64,000 nt of DNA from Rhizobiales bacterium NRL2 (lineage in GTDB: Bacteria > Pseudomonadota > Alphaproteobacteria > Minwuiales > Minwuiaceae), in contig CP016093.1 in the NCBI GenBank assembly GCA_001664005.1, positions 2,487,001 through 2,551,000 of the forward strand, given 5' to 3'. The number at the start of each line of letters is the position of its first letter. The first letter of the stretch is position 1. Below the pieces are notes generated by a model that had not been told where the DNA came from, ran no database searches, and saw nothing but the letters and a program-made list of their open reading frames with translations. The translations under genes were made by a program, and so were the position numbers. Positions 30,500-39,130 of this stretch are shown here, one piece after another.

Positions 30500-31080
30500 G
30501 TCTGTTCGCCGACATCGCCTTCTGGGCGCTCGCGGCACTGGCGGTCTGGAGCGGCTGGCGCGTCTTTCGCGTCGACTCCATGGTCCGGGCCTCGTTCCAG
30601 CTGATGACCTCCTTCATTGCCGTGGGGCTGATCGGTGTGCTGCTGGCGGCCCCCTATATCGGCATCGCCACGGTTTTCATGATGGCGGTCGAGATGATGG
30701 TCATGGCGCTGTTCATGGTCATGTTCATGATGAACCCCGCCGGCCTCAATCCGATGGTCATGGTCCATCAGCACAGGTTTTCCATCGTGGCGGGAATCGT
30801 GGCTTTTCTGGGTCTGGCGGGCGCGGCCGTCCTGACTGAACTGCCCAGCGACAAGGTGCCGGCCGACCGTGAAGTGGTTCGCGACCTGGGCGGCGAACTG
30901 CTCGGCGGCTCCATGCTGATCTTCGAGACTGCAGGCGTGACACTGCTGGCGGCGATGGTCGCCGCCGTGGCGCTGTCCGCCCGATCCGGCCGGGCCGGTC
31001 CTTCGGATGCCGGATCCGTCCCGCCCGGCCTGGAACCGGGCGGCGACCCGGCCGGGCGGCGGGGGGAGGACGGCGAATGA
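30496..31080 (+). CDS. Complex I-like membrane subunit J
   Basis: A 194-residue NuoJ homologue with five hydrophobic segments. The helix 3 region FMMAVEMMVMALFMVMF corresponds to the YVGAVMVLFLFVVM segment of NuoJ; the tyrosine of the pi-bulge is replaced by methionine and an extra glutamate appears. The tail after the last helix is hydrophilic and Gly/Pro-rich. The start overlaps the NuoH-like stop, and the stop overlaps the NuoK-like start. Confidence 0.82.
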   Translation: MSLFADIAFWALAALAVWSGWRVFRVDSMVRASFQLMTSFIAVGLIGVLLAAPYIGIATVFMMAVEMMVMALFMVMFMMNPAGLNPMVMVHQHRFSIVAGIVAFLGLAGAAVLTELPSDKVPADREVVRDLGGELLGGSMLIFETAGVTLLAAMVAAVALSARSGRAGPSDAGSVPPGLEPGGDPAGRRGEDGE

Positions 31081-31382
31081 CGCTGCTTTCGGTCCTTGTC
31101 GTCGCGGCCGCGCTGATCGGCATCGGTCTCTACGGCGCACTCTCCCAGCAGAGCTTCGTCATGCTGATGATGGGGCTCGAGCTGATGCTGAACGGCGCGA
31201 TCCTGGCGGCGATGGGCTTCTGGTCGTTCGCCCTCGGCGGTATGCCGGAAGGGCAATTGCTCGCCATCATCGTCATGGCGGTCATGGCCGTGGAGATGGC
31301 TGTGGGCTTCGCGCTCGTCGTCGCCGTCTACCGCAAGCGCCAGACCGACATGACCGAGGGGCTGGAGACGCTGAAGCAATGA
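31077..31382 (+). CDS. Complex I-like membrane subunit K
   Basis: A 101-residue NuoK homologue of three helices. Both conserved membrane glutamates are kept: E35 in MGLELMLNG and E73 in MAVEMAVGFAL. These residues link the E-channel to the antiporter subunits in complex I, so the proton path through this subunit is likely intact. Overlaps of 4 bases join it to its neighbours on both sides. Confidence 0.9.
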   Translation: MTLLSVLVVAAALIGIGLYGALSQQSFVMLMMGLELMLNGAILAAMGFWSFALGGMPEGQLLAIIVMAVMAVEMAVGFALVVAVYRKRQTDMTEGLETLKQ

Positions 31383-33271
31383 ACCTGTTCCTCGTGCCAC
31401 TCCTGCCGATTGCCGCCGGGGCCGTTGTCGTCCTTGCCGGCGATCGTTCGCGCGCCGTCCTCGGCTCGGCCGCCGCGGCGGTACTGGCCGGCACGCTGGC
31501 GCTGTCTGTCGTGGCGGCGCTTTCGAACTGGAGCGGCGAGTACGCCTGGGCGCCGGGGATCGCGCTGCGGGCCGGGCTCACGCCGCTTTCGGGCGCCGTT
31601 CTCGTGCTCGTTCCGCTGATCGCCCTGCCGGTTCTGGTCTTTGCCGCCGCCCATGAGGCGGGCCGAGGCCTCGGCCGGCTGGTCGGCCTCCTGCTGGTCT
31701 TCACCGGCGGGATGCAGCTTCTGGTGACCGCAGACGACCTGATGACCCTGCTGATCGGCTGGGAACTGGTCGGCGCCTGCTCTTGGGCGCTGATCGGCCA
31801 TCACTGGCGCGACCCGGCCAATCCACGGAGTGCGACCTACGCCTTCGTCACCACCCGTATCGGCGATCTGGGGCTTTTCGCGGCGCTGCTGGCGGCGTGG
31901 AACGGCGCGGGCTCGCTCGACTACGCCGCGCTGGAACGCCTGGACGGTTTCCATCTGGCGCTTGTGGCCTGGGGCGTGCTGATCGCCGCGGCGGCCAAGG
32001 CCGGACAGATACCTTTCGCCCCCTGGCTGTTCCGGGCCATGGCCGGCCCCAGTTCCGTTTCGGCATTGCTGCACGCCGCCGCGATGGTCGCCGCCGGCGC
32101 CTACCTGCTGGCGCGGCTGCACCCCCAAATCGGCCACGCCCCCGGCTTCGCCGAAGGCGCCATGACCATAGGCATCGCGACCGCTCTCGCAGGGGGACTG
32201 GTCGCCGTCCTGCAGGGCCATGCCAAGAAGCTGCTGGCCGCCTCGACGTCGGCCCATCTGGGACTGATGTTTCTCGCCGTCGGTGCGGGCTATCCGGGTG
32301 TCGCCATGCTGCACCTGATCGCACATGCGGCGTTCAAGGCGCCGCTTTTCCTTGCGGCGGGCGTCGCCGGAGAAAAGGCGGGAAGCTACGAGATGCATCG
32401 CATGCGCCTTGGTCGGGCGCTGCCGGCGCTGGCGCTGGCCGCGGGCGCCGCCTCAGCCGCTCTGGCGGGCGTACCACCGTTTGGCGCGGCCTGGACCAAG
32501 GAGGAAGTTCTCAAGGCAGCCGGCCACGCTGCGCCCTGGCTGGCCCTGCTCGCGATCGTCGCCGGGGGGCTCAGCGCCAACTATGCCGCGCGTTTCCAGC
32601 TTCTCGCCTTCGGCCGGGACGGGGAGGGCGAGAGGGGCCGGATGCGCCCAGGGGAGCTCTGGCCGATCGCGGGTCTCGCGCTCTTGACCGTGGCGCTCGG
32701 GGTGCTCTGGCAGCCCGGCATTCACGGGCCACTGGAAGAATCTCTCGACGCCACGCTACCTGCCGGAAAAGCCTGGGAAATTGTCGTCTCTCTGATCGTC
32801 GTGGCGCTCGGACTGCTGGCCGGGCGGGAGATGGCGCGCTTGCCGCTGAAATACCGTTGGGAACCCGGGGCGGTATGGCTTGGTCTGCCGGTCCTGATTG
32901 ACCGGGCGGTGGTGCGCCCCTTCAAGGGCAGCGCCGACGCCGCGGGCCGCTTCGACGACAGGTGGCTGGACGGCCTGCCGCGCGGCGCCGTACGCGGAGT
33001 CTTCGGTCTCGCCGACAGTCTGGCCGGGCTCGACCGCAGCGCGGTCGATGGTGGCGTCCGCGCCGTTCGCCGCCTGACCGAATGGGTCGCACGGACCGCC
33101 GACCGCATCGGCGAAGCCGTCACGGACGGTCTGCCGGAGGGCGCGGGGCGGTTGGCGGGGATTGCGGGGGCCGATGCGCGGCGTCTCCAGACCGGGCTTT
33201 CCCATCACTACTACGCGCTGATGGCGGCCGGGCTCGCGGCAATGGTCGCGCTGCTGACCATGGGAGGATGA
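31379..33271 (+). CDS. Complex I-like antiporter subunit L
   Basis: A 630-residue NuoL homologue. Key channel residues are retained: E129 in LIGWELVGA, K207 in AAAKAGQIPFAPWL, H232 in LLHAAAMVAAG and K320 in AHAAFKAPLFLAAG. The stretch before helix 11 reads GHAKKLLAAST where most relatives have DiKrvLAyST. The C-terminal part is long and hydrophilic before a last membrane segment, as expected for the lateral helix. The start at 31379 overlaps the NuoK-like stop. It probably conducts protons or another cation. Confidence 0.9.
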   Translation: MNLFLVPLLPIAAGAVVVLAGDRSRAVLGSAAAAVLAGTLALSVVAALSNWSGEYAWAPGIALRAGLTPLSGAVLVLVPLIALPVLVFAAAHEAGRGLGRLVGLLLVFTGGMQLLVTADDLMTLLIGWELVGACSWALIGHHWRDPANPRSATYAFVTTRIGDLGLFAALLAAWNGAGSLDYAALERLDGFHLALVAWGVLIAAAAKAGQIPFAPWLFRAMAGPSSVSALLHAAAMVAAGAYLLARLHPQIGHAPGFAEGAMTIGIATALAGGLVAVLQGHAKKLLAASTSAHLGLMFLAVGAGYPGVAMLHLIAHAAFKAPLFLAAGVAGEKAGSYEMHRMRLGRALPALALAAGAASAALAGVPPFGAAWTKEEVLKAAGHAAPWLALLAIVAGGLSANYAARFQLLAFGRDGEGERGRMRPGELWPIAGLALLTVALGVLWQPGIHGPLEESLDATLPAGKAWEIVVSLIVVALGLLAGREMARLPLKYRWEPGAVWLGLPVLIDRAVVRPFKGSADAAGRFDDRWLDGLPRGAVRGVFGLADSLAGLDRSAVDGGVRAVRRLTEWVARTADRIGEAVTDGLPEGAGRLAGIAGADARRLQTGLSHHYYALMAAGLAAMVALLTMGG

Positions 33272-33272
33272 G

Positions 33273-34763
33273 ATGCTGACGCTCGCCATTCTGATGCCGC
33301 TTCTGGGCGCCTGCGTGCTCGCCTTCGTGCCGGCGATCGGCGAACGGTCGGCGCGATGGCTGGCCGTCTTCGTCTCCGCGCTTCCGCTCGCGCTGCTGCT
33401 CGCAGTATGGGCCGGCTTCGACCCCGGCCCGGGGGCTGCTGCCTTCCAGGCCGTGGAGGCGCGGACATGGCTGCCATCGCTCGGCGTCGCCTGGCGCGTG
33501 GGCGTCGACGGCGTTTCCCTGGCGCTCGCCCTGATGACGGCGCTGCTCTTCACGGTTTCCATCTTCTGGCCGATGAAGGACCTGGCGCGGCCGCGGCACT
33601 ACTACGCCTGGTTCCTGTTTCTGGAGTTCGCCTCGCTCGGGCTATTCCTCGCCCTCGACCTGCTGGTCTTCTACGTCTTCTTCGACCTCAGCCTCGTGGG
33701 CATGTTCTTCCTGATAGGACGCTGGGGCCATGGCGACGCCCAGCACGCCGCGCTCAAGTTCTTCATCTACACCCTGGCCGGCTCGCTCGCGGTCCTGCTG
33801 GGGATCATCCTTCTGGCGCTGGCCATGACGCCGATGAGCTTCGACATGCGCGCCATGATCGAGGCTCAGCCGCTCGCCGGGCAGGATCCGCGCGCCGCAT
33901 TGGTCCTGCTGGCCTTCGTCTTCGGATTTGCCGTGAAGACGCCCCTCTTTCCCTTCCACACCTGGCTGCCGCCGGCTCATGTCGATGCGCCGGGGCCAGC
34001 CTCGGCGATTCTTGCTGGCGTGATGCTGAAAATGGGGACCTACGGCCTGCTCCGGATACCGTTCCAGATGATGCAGGAGACCTTCGCCGAATATGCCCTG
34101 CCCATCGCCACCATGGCCCTGATCTCGATCCTCTGGGGTGCGCTGGTGGCGTTCGCCCAGCAGAACCTGAAACGCCGTATCGCCTACACTTCCGTCAACC
34201 ACATGGGCTACGCCGTGTTGGGCATCGCCGCCGCCGGCGCGCTGCTCAACGGGGAGGAAGCGGCCCGGGAGCTGGCGCTGACCGGTGCAGTGGTCGAGAT
34301 GGTCGCGCACGGTCTGATCACCGGCGCCCTTTTTCTGATCGCGGGCGCCGTCTGGCAACGGGCGGAGGACTACGACCTCGCCCATTTCGGCGGACTGGCC
34401 GCCCGCGCGCCGCGGCTGACCGCGCTCACGGTGCTTGCCGCCTTCGCCAGTCTGGGTCTGCCGGGCCTCGCCGGCTTCGTCGGCGAAGTTCAGATATTCC
34501 TCGGCGCCTTCGCCATCTGGCCCTGGCTCGCCGCGATCGGGCTGCTCGGCATCATCGTCTCGGCGGCGCTCTTCCTGCGCATGCTGCAGTCCCTGTTCTT
34601 CGGCGAACTGCCGAAAAGCCGCGCGGACTTCCCTGATCTGAGCCGCGCCGAAGCGGCGGCGCTGGGCATTCTGCTGGCGCTGGTGGTCTTGATTGGCGTC
34701 TGGCCGTGGTGGCTTCTGGAGACCATCAGGACCGGCGCGGCGTTCGCCACCGGGGCGCCCTGA
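33273..34763 (+). CDS. Complex I-like antiporter subunit M
   Basis: A 496-residue NuoM homologue with about 14 helices. K222 (VKTPLFPFHTWLP) and K253 (GVMLKMGTYG) are kept. The helix 5 glutamate equivalent to E. coli NuoM Glu144 is aspartate D138 in FFDLSLVGMFF, with the next proline also changed to glycine. The start follows the NuoL-like stop by one base. It has the position and length of a normal complex I antiporter-like subunit. Confidence 0.9.
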   Translation: MLTLAILMPLLGACVLAFVPAIGERSARWLAVFVSALPLALLLAVWAGFDPGPGAAAFQAVEARTWLPSLGVAWRVGVDGVSLALALMTALLFTVSIFWPMKDLARPRHYYAWFLFLEFASLGLFLALDLLVFYVFFDLSLVGMFFLIGRWGHGDAQHAALKFFIYTLAGSLAVLLGIILLALAMTPMSFDMRAMIEAQPLAGQDPRAALVLLAFVFGFAVKTPLFPFHTWLPPAHVDAPGPASAILAGVMLKMGTYGLLRIPFQMMQETFAEYALPIATMALISILWGALVAFAQQNLKRRIAYTSVNHMGYAVLGIAAAGALLNGEEAARELALTGAVVEMVAHGLITGALFLIAGAVWQRAEDYDLAHFGGLAARAPRLTALTVLAAFASLGLPGLAGFVGEVQIFLGAFAIWPWLAAIGLLGIIVSAALFLRMLQSLFFGELPKSRADFPDLSRAEAAALGILLALVVLIGVWPWWLLETIRTGAAFATGAP

Positions 34764-34764
34764 C

Positions 34765-36171
34765 ATGCCGATCGGGGACGTGGCGCCCGAGATCGCGCTG
34801 CTGCTGGGCGGTTGCGCTGCTCTTGTGCTCGCCCTGTTCGCGCCGCAGCGGGCGCAGTGGCTCTGCAGTGTCGTCGCGGCGCTGGCGCTGGCTCTCGCGG
34901 CGGGATTCGCCTGGTCGCAGATGGAGGCGGCGAAGCTGAGTTTCCAGGGCGTCTGGGCGCTGGACGGCGCTACCGGCTGGGCGCGGCTGCTGATCCTGGC
35001 CGCAACGGCCTTGTGTCTGCCGCTTTGTCCGCGCTGGTTCGCCACCGACCGGCGCCACGGTGAGTTCTACACCATGCTGCTGTTCTCGGCGCTGGGGGCC
35101 GTCGCCATGGCCGGCGCGGCGGATCTGCTCCAGTTGCTCATGGCCGTGCTTCTCTCCTCGGTGACCGGCTACGCCATTGCCGCCTGGCACCGGGACTGGG
35201 CCCTCTCCGTCGAGGCCGGCATGAAGTACTTCCTGGTGGGCGCGCTGGCCAATGCGATGATGGCGATCGGCGTCGTGCTGTTGCTCGGCATGTTGGGAAG
35301 CAGCGGCTACGCGGACCTCGCTTCGCGGCTGGCCGCGCCGCAGCAGGCGCCGCTCACGGTGCTGGGTCTTGCGCTGACCCTCCTCGGTCTCGCCTTCAAG
35401 ATGGGGGCCGCGCCGGCTCATGCATGGATGCCGGACGTGGCCGAGGGGGCGCCCGTGCCGGCCGCCGCCTTTCTGACGGTGGTTCCGAAGATCGGCGCGG
35501 CGATCGCCATGGCCCGTCTCGTCGCGCTGTTCCCTGAAGCGGAGGCCGGGGTCCGCTTGCTGGTTGCGGCACTGGCCGTCGCCACCATGACCCTGGGCAA
35601 TCTTGCCGCGTTCTGGCAGCAGGATGTCCGGCGTCTGCTCGGCTGGTCCTCGGTCTCGCAGTCCGGCTATGCCCTGATGGCCGTGGCGGTGACTGGCCTG
35701 ACCGACAGGGCGCTGCCGGCGTTGATCGCGTTCCTGGCGGCTTATGGCGTGGCCAACATCGCCGCCTTTGCGGCCATCGCCCACCTGCGGGGGCGGACGG
35801 CGCTCGGCGATTTCGCCGGTCTCGGCCGCGCGAGGCCGGTCACCGCCGCAATCCTCATTATGGCCATGCTCTCGCTAGTCGGTATCCCGCCGCTGGCGGG
35901 CTTCGTCGGCAAGCTGGAACTGTTCGTGGCGGCGATCCAGGGCGGTCTTTCCTGGCTGGCGGTGGCCGCCCTGGTCAATACGGTGGCCTCGCTGTTCTAC
36001 TACGCCCGGGTCATGGGGCCGATGTACTTCGCTCGGCCCGGTGGACAGGTTCATGTTCTCGGACGCCAGACCCTGGTGGCGGCGAGCGTCGCAAGCGTAC
36101 TGGTCGCTCTTGGAGGGATCGGAGCCGGTCGCCTGCTGGTCATGGCCGGAAAAGCCGCCATCCTTCCCTGA
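34765..36171 (+). CDS. Complex I-like antiporter subunit N
   Basis: A 468-residue NuoN homologue. Lysines K212 (AFKMGAAPAHAWMPD) and K242 (VVPKIGAA) are kept. The helix 5 glutamate of NuoN (in the LELQSL region) is replaced: the corresponding stretch reads LLQLLMAVLLSSVTGY, with leucine there. This is the antiporter subunit with the clearest loss of a channel residue. The ATG at 34765 comes one base after the NuoM-like stop. It is the last gene of the module; the next gene starts 174 bases later. Confidence 0.88.
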   Translation: MPIGDVAPEIALLLGGCAALVLALFAPQRAQWLCSVVAALALALAAGFAWSQMEAAKLSFQGVWALDGATGWARLLILAATALCLPLCPRWFATDRRHGEFYTMLLFSALGAVAMAGAADLLQLLMAVLLSSVTGYAIAAWHRDWALSVEAGMKYFLVGALANAMMAIGVVLLLGMLGSSGYADLASRLAAPQQAPLTVLGLALTLLGLAFKMGAAPAHAWMPDVAEGAPVPAAAFLTVVPKIGAAIAMARLVALFPEAEAGVRLLVAALAVATMTLGNLAAFWQQDVRRLLGWSSVSQSGYALMAVAVTGLTDRALPALIAFLAAYGVANIAAFAAIAHLRGRTALGDFAGLGRARPVTAAILIMAMLSLVGIPPLAGFVGKLELFVAAIQGGLSWLAVAALVNTVASLFYYARVMGPMYFARPGGQVHVLGRQTLVAASVASVLVALGGIGAGRLLVMAGKAAILP

Positions 36172-36345
36172 TCTGTTCCGTGTCCTTGGAGCGGCGGCCA
36201 CGGCCGTCCGGCTTGCCTGCGAGCCCCGTCGATGGGACGAGCGTCGACGGAATGCCGCGGTTCATATCCGAACCGTTTTCCCCATTTCCTCGATGCACCG
36301 GGCTTCTCCACGCCCCTCGCGGCCGAAAGATGAAGGATCGGGAAG

Positions 36346-38121
36346 ATGGCGAAGACCGTCGCGGATTTCATGCTGGAGCGTCTGCGCGACTGGGGCGTGG
36401 AACGGGTCTATGGCTACAGTGGCGAAGGCATCGGCGGTATTCTCAGCGCGGTCGAACGCACCGATGGCGACGGTCTGGACTTCATCCAGCCCCGGCATGA
36501 GGAGGAAGCCGCCTTCATGGCCTGTGCCCACGCCAAGTACACGGGCGAGGTGGGCGTCTGCATGTCGACCAGCGGACCGGGCGCCATCCATCTGCTGAAC
36601 GGCCTCTACGATGCGAAGCTGGACCATCAACCGGTCGTCGCCATCGTCGGACAGCAGCCGCGGCCCGCCCTGGGCGGCGACTTCCTGCAGGAGGTGGACC
36701 TGCCGGCGCTGTTCAAGGACGTGGCCCACGAATACGTCCACATGTGCGCATCGCCCGAGCAGATGCGCCATCTGCTGGATCGTGCATTCCGGATCGCGAA
36801 GGGCTATCGGACGGTCACCGCGCTGATCGTGCCCGCCGACGTGCAGGAAGCGGACGCGGTGGAGGAGCCGCCGCATGGCCACGGCACGATGCACAGCGGG
36901 GTCGGCTGCACGCCCGGAGTGGTGACGCCGGACCAGGCGCAGCTGGAACGCGCCGCGGCGGTTCTCAACGAGGGCGAGAAGGTGGCGATGTTCGTCGGCG
37001 CGGGCGCGCTTGGCGCGGGCGACGAAGTCATGGAGATTGCGGACATCCTGGGCGCCGGCGTCGCCAAGGCGCTGCTCGGCCGCGCCGCCGTCGGCGACGA
37101 CGAGCCGGGCGTGACCGGCCAGTCGGGGCTGCTCGGAACCAGGCCTTCCTGGGAACTGGTCCGTGACTGCGACACCTTCTTCATGATCGGCTCCGGCTTT
37201 CCCTATGCCCAGTTCCTGCCGAAGGAAGGCGACGCGCGCGGGGTGCAGATCGATATCGACCCGGGGATGCTGTCCCTGCGCTACCCGATGGAGGTCAACC
37301 TTCAGGGCGATGCGGGGGTGACGCTTCGGGCGCTGAAGCCGCTGCTCAAACGCAAGACCGACCGCAAATGGCGCAGGAAGGTCGAGGACAATATCGACGA
37401 CTGGTGGAAGGCCGCGGAGAAGCGGGCGCACCAGAAGGCCGACCCGGTGAACCCCCAATTGCTGTTCTGGGAGCTGTCGCCCAGATTGCCGGACGACGTC
37501 ATCCTGTCGGCCGATTCAGGCACCTCGACCAACTGGTTCGCGCGCGCGCTGAAGGTGCGGCGCGGCATGAAGGCATCGCTGTCGGGCACGCTGGCCACCA
37601 TGTGTCCGGCTGTCCCTTACACGACGGCGGCGAAGTTCTGCTATCCGGACCGGCCGGCGATCGGTTTCATCGGCGACGGGGCGATGCAGATGCTGGGTCT
37701 CAACGCGTTGATAACCATCGCCCGGTACTGGCGGCAATGGGACGACCCGCGCGCCATCATCTGCGTGCTCAACAATGGCGACCTCAATCAGGTCACCTGG
37801 GAACTGCGCGCACAGGCGAAGACGCCGAAGGTCGAGGATACGCAGGACGTTCCCGCCTTCGACTACGCTCACTATGCCGGGACGCTTGGACTGAAGGGCA
37901 TCCGGATCGAGAAGCCGGAGGACATTGCGCCGGCGTGGGATTCGGCGCTGGCCGCCGACCGGCCGGTGGTGATCGATGCCCTGGTCGATCCAACGGTGCC
38001 CACCCTGCCGTCCCACATCACCCGGAGCCAGGCGAAGAGCTACGTCAAGGCGCTGATGAAAGGCGACCCGGAAGCCCGCGCCATCATCTGGCACAGCCTG
38101 GAGCGCGGGCTGACACGTTAG
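36346..38121 (+). CDS. ThDP-dependent pyruvate oxidase/decarboxylase-like enzyme
   Basis: A 591-residue enzyme of the acetolactate synthase/pyruvate oxidase family. The ThDP-activating glutamate is in PRHEEEAAFMA (about E52), and the GDG...NN motif for Mg-ThDP is FIGDGAMQM to CVLNNGDLNQ. The central domain has the layout of the FAD-binding fold of PoxB. Pyruvate oxidases reduce quinone or oxygen while making acetate or acetyl phosphate; the substrate here is not proven. It lies on the same strand downstream of the complex-I-like operon and has its own Shine-Dalgarno (GGGAAG). Confidence 0.78.
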   Translation: MAKTVADFMLERLRDWGVERVYGYSGEGIGGILSAVERTDGDGLDFIQPRHEEEAAFMACAHAKYTGEVGVCMSTSGPGAIHLLNGLYDAKLDHQPVVAIVGQQPRPALGGDFLQEVDLPALFKDVAHEYVHMCASPEQMRHLLDRAFRIAKGYRTVTALIVPADVQEADAVEEPPHGHGTMHSGVGCTPGVVTPDQAQLERAAAVLNEGEKVAMFVGAGALGAGDEVMEIADILGAGVAKALLGRAAVGDDEPGVTGQSGLLGTRPSWELVRDCDTFFMIGSGFPYAQFLPKEGDARGVQIDIDPGMLSLRYPMEVNLQGDAGVTLRALKPLLKRKTDRKWRRKVEDNIDDWWKAAEKRAHQKADPVNPQLLFWELSPRLPDDVILSADSGTSTNWFARALKVRRGMKASLSGTLATMCPAVPYTTAAKFCYPDRPAIGFIGDGAMQMLGLNALITIARYWRQWDDPRAIICVLNNGDLNQVTWELRAQAKTPKVEDTQDVPAFDYAHYAGTLGLKGIRIEKPEDIAPAWDSALAADRPVVIDALVDPTVPTLPSHITRSQAKSYVKALMKGDPEARAIIWHSLERGLTR

Positions 38122-38261
38122 TCGCGGCGGGCAGCCGGTGCTTCTGGTCGCATTGGCTTGGTGAAGTTCTCGGTCCTCCCACTCCAATGCGTTCAGCCGC
38201 GCAAGCTAATCCGTCGTAGGGCCAGCCCGCGCCTGAACTTCCGGGGAATAGCGTGTCGTCA

Positions 38262-38625
38262 TAGCTCCACCTTCTCAAGGTTCAGAGCCTCCGACAAACC
38301 CATCCGCGTGATCCTCGACAACTACGCCGCGCATAAGAAGGACAAGGTCCGCGACTGGCTCGCCCGTCATTCGGGCTGGACCTTCGACTTCACGCCGACC
38401 TCATGCTCCGGGCTCAATGCCGCCGAGGGCTTTTTCGCGAAGCTCACGCGGCGCAGGCTCAAACATGGTGTCACCCATTCCGTCGCCGACCTTCAGGCCG
38501 CCATCAACTTCTTCGTCCGTGAATACAATGCCCAGAACCTCCGACTGTTAGTCTGGAAAGCCAGTCCCCACGACATCATTGCCGATCGAAATCGAGGGCT
38601 CCAAGCGTTGGGATCCATCCACTAG
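38262..38625 (+). pseudogene. IS630-family transposase, 3' fragment
   Basis: The frame encodes the second half of an IS630 DDE transposase: VILDNYAAHKKDKVRDWL, then FTPTSCSGLNAAEGFFAKLTRRRL and NFFVREYNAQN. The second Asp and the Glu of the triad are present; the N-terminal half with the first Asp and DNA-binding domain is gone. The 5' boundary near 38262 is approximate. It marks the junction between the ThDP-enzyme segment and the lspA/TRAP segment. Confidence 0.75.
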
Positions 38626-38628
38626 CCG

Positions 38629-39120
38629 CTAATCAGCTTTCACTTTATCTGATCTGTGAAAAATGATCAGAACGCACCCAAAAAAAATTGCGCTGTCCGC
38701 CAGATTGAACACGGGCCAAGCCCAGCTTTCATAGTAGAGAAGGATGAAGTCTGTAACCGCGCCCTGGCGAAACCGGTCGATGATGTTGCCCAAAGATCCG
38801 CCGACAATGAGCGCGGCTCCCTGAAAGGGGAAGAATGAGTTTCGCCGGAATGCAAACACCCCAATCCCCAGCGTTACTGCGAGCAATACTGATGCGAGGA
38901 CGATCTGCTGATTGCCCAACACGTCTGTCAAAAGACCAAAGCTGACGCCGGTGTTGAAGCTCAAGACGAACGAGAAGAACGAGGTGACCTGAATTTCCAC
39001 AGCGCGGCTGGCGATAAGGACAATAGCCGCGTACTTCGAAGCTTGATCAACGACGATGACCGACACGATCATCATGACGATGACTGCAATTCTCGACTTT
39101 CGAGTCGTTTCAACCATCAT
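38629..39120 (-). CDS. lspA: Lipoprotein signal peptidase (LspA-like)
   Basis: A 163-residue signal peptidase II with four membrane helices. The conserved boxes are VDQASKY, FNTGVSFGL, GGSLGNIIDRFRQGAVTDFI (catalytic Asp in the NIIDRF part) and FNLADSAI (second catalytic Asp). It cleaves lipoprotein signal peptides. It is probably an extra copy carried by the island; a housekeeping lspA is expected elsewhere. Base composition is lower in GC than the rest of the island. Extra lspA copies often accompany metal resistance genes. Confidence 0.88.
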   Translation of the reverse strand: MMVETTRKSRIAVIVMMIVSVIVVDQASKYAAIVLIASRAVEIQVTSFFSFVLSFNTGVSFGLLTDVLGNQQIVLASVLLAVTLGIGVFAFRRNSFFPFQGAALIVGGSLGNIIDRFRQGAVTDFILLYYESWAWPVFNLADSAIFFGCVLIIFHRSDKVKAD

Positions 39121-39130
39121 ATCCCGATCT

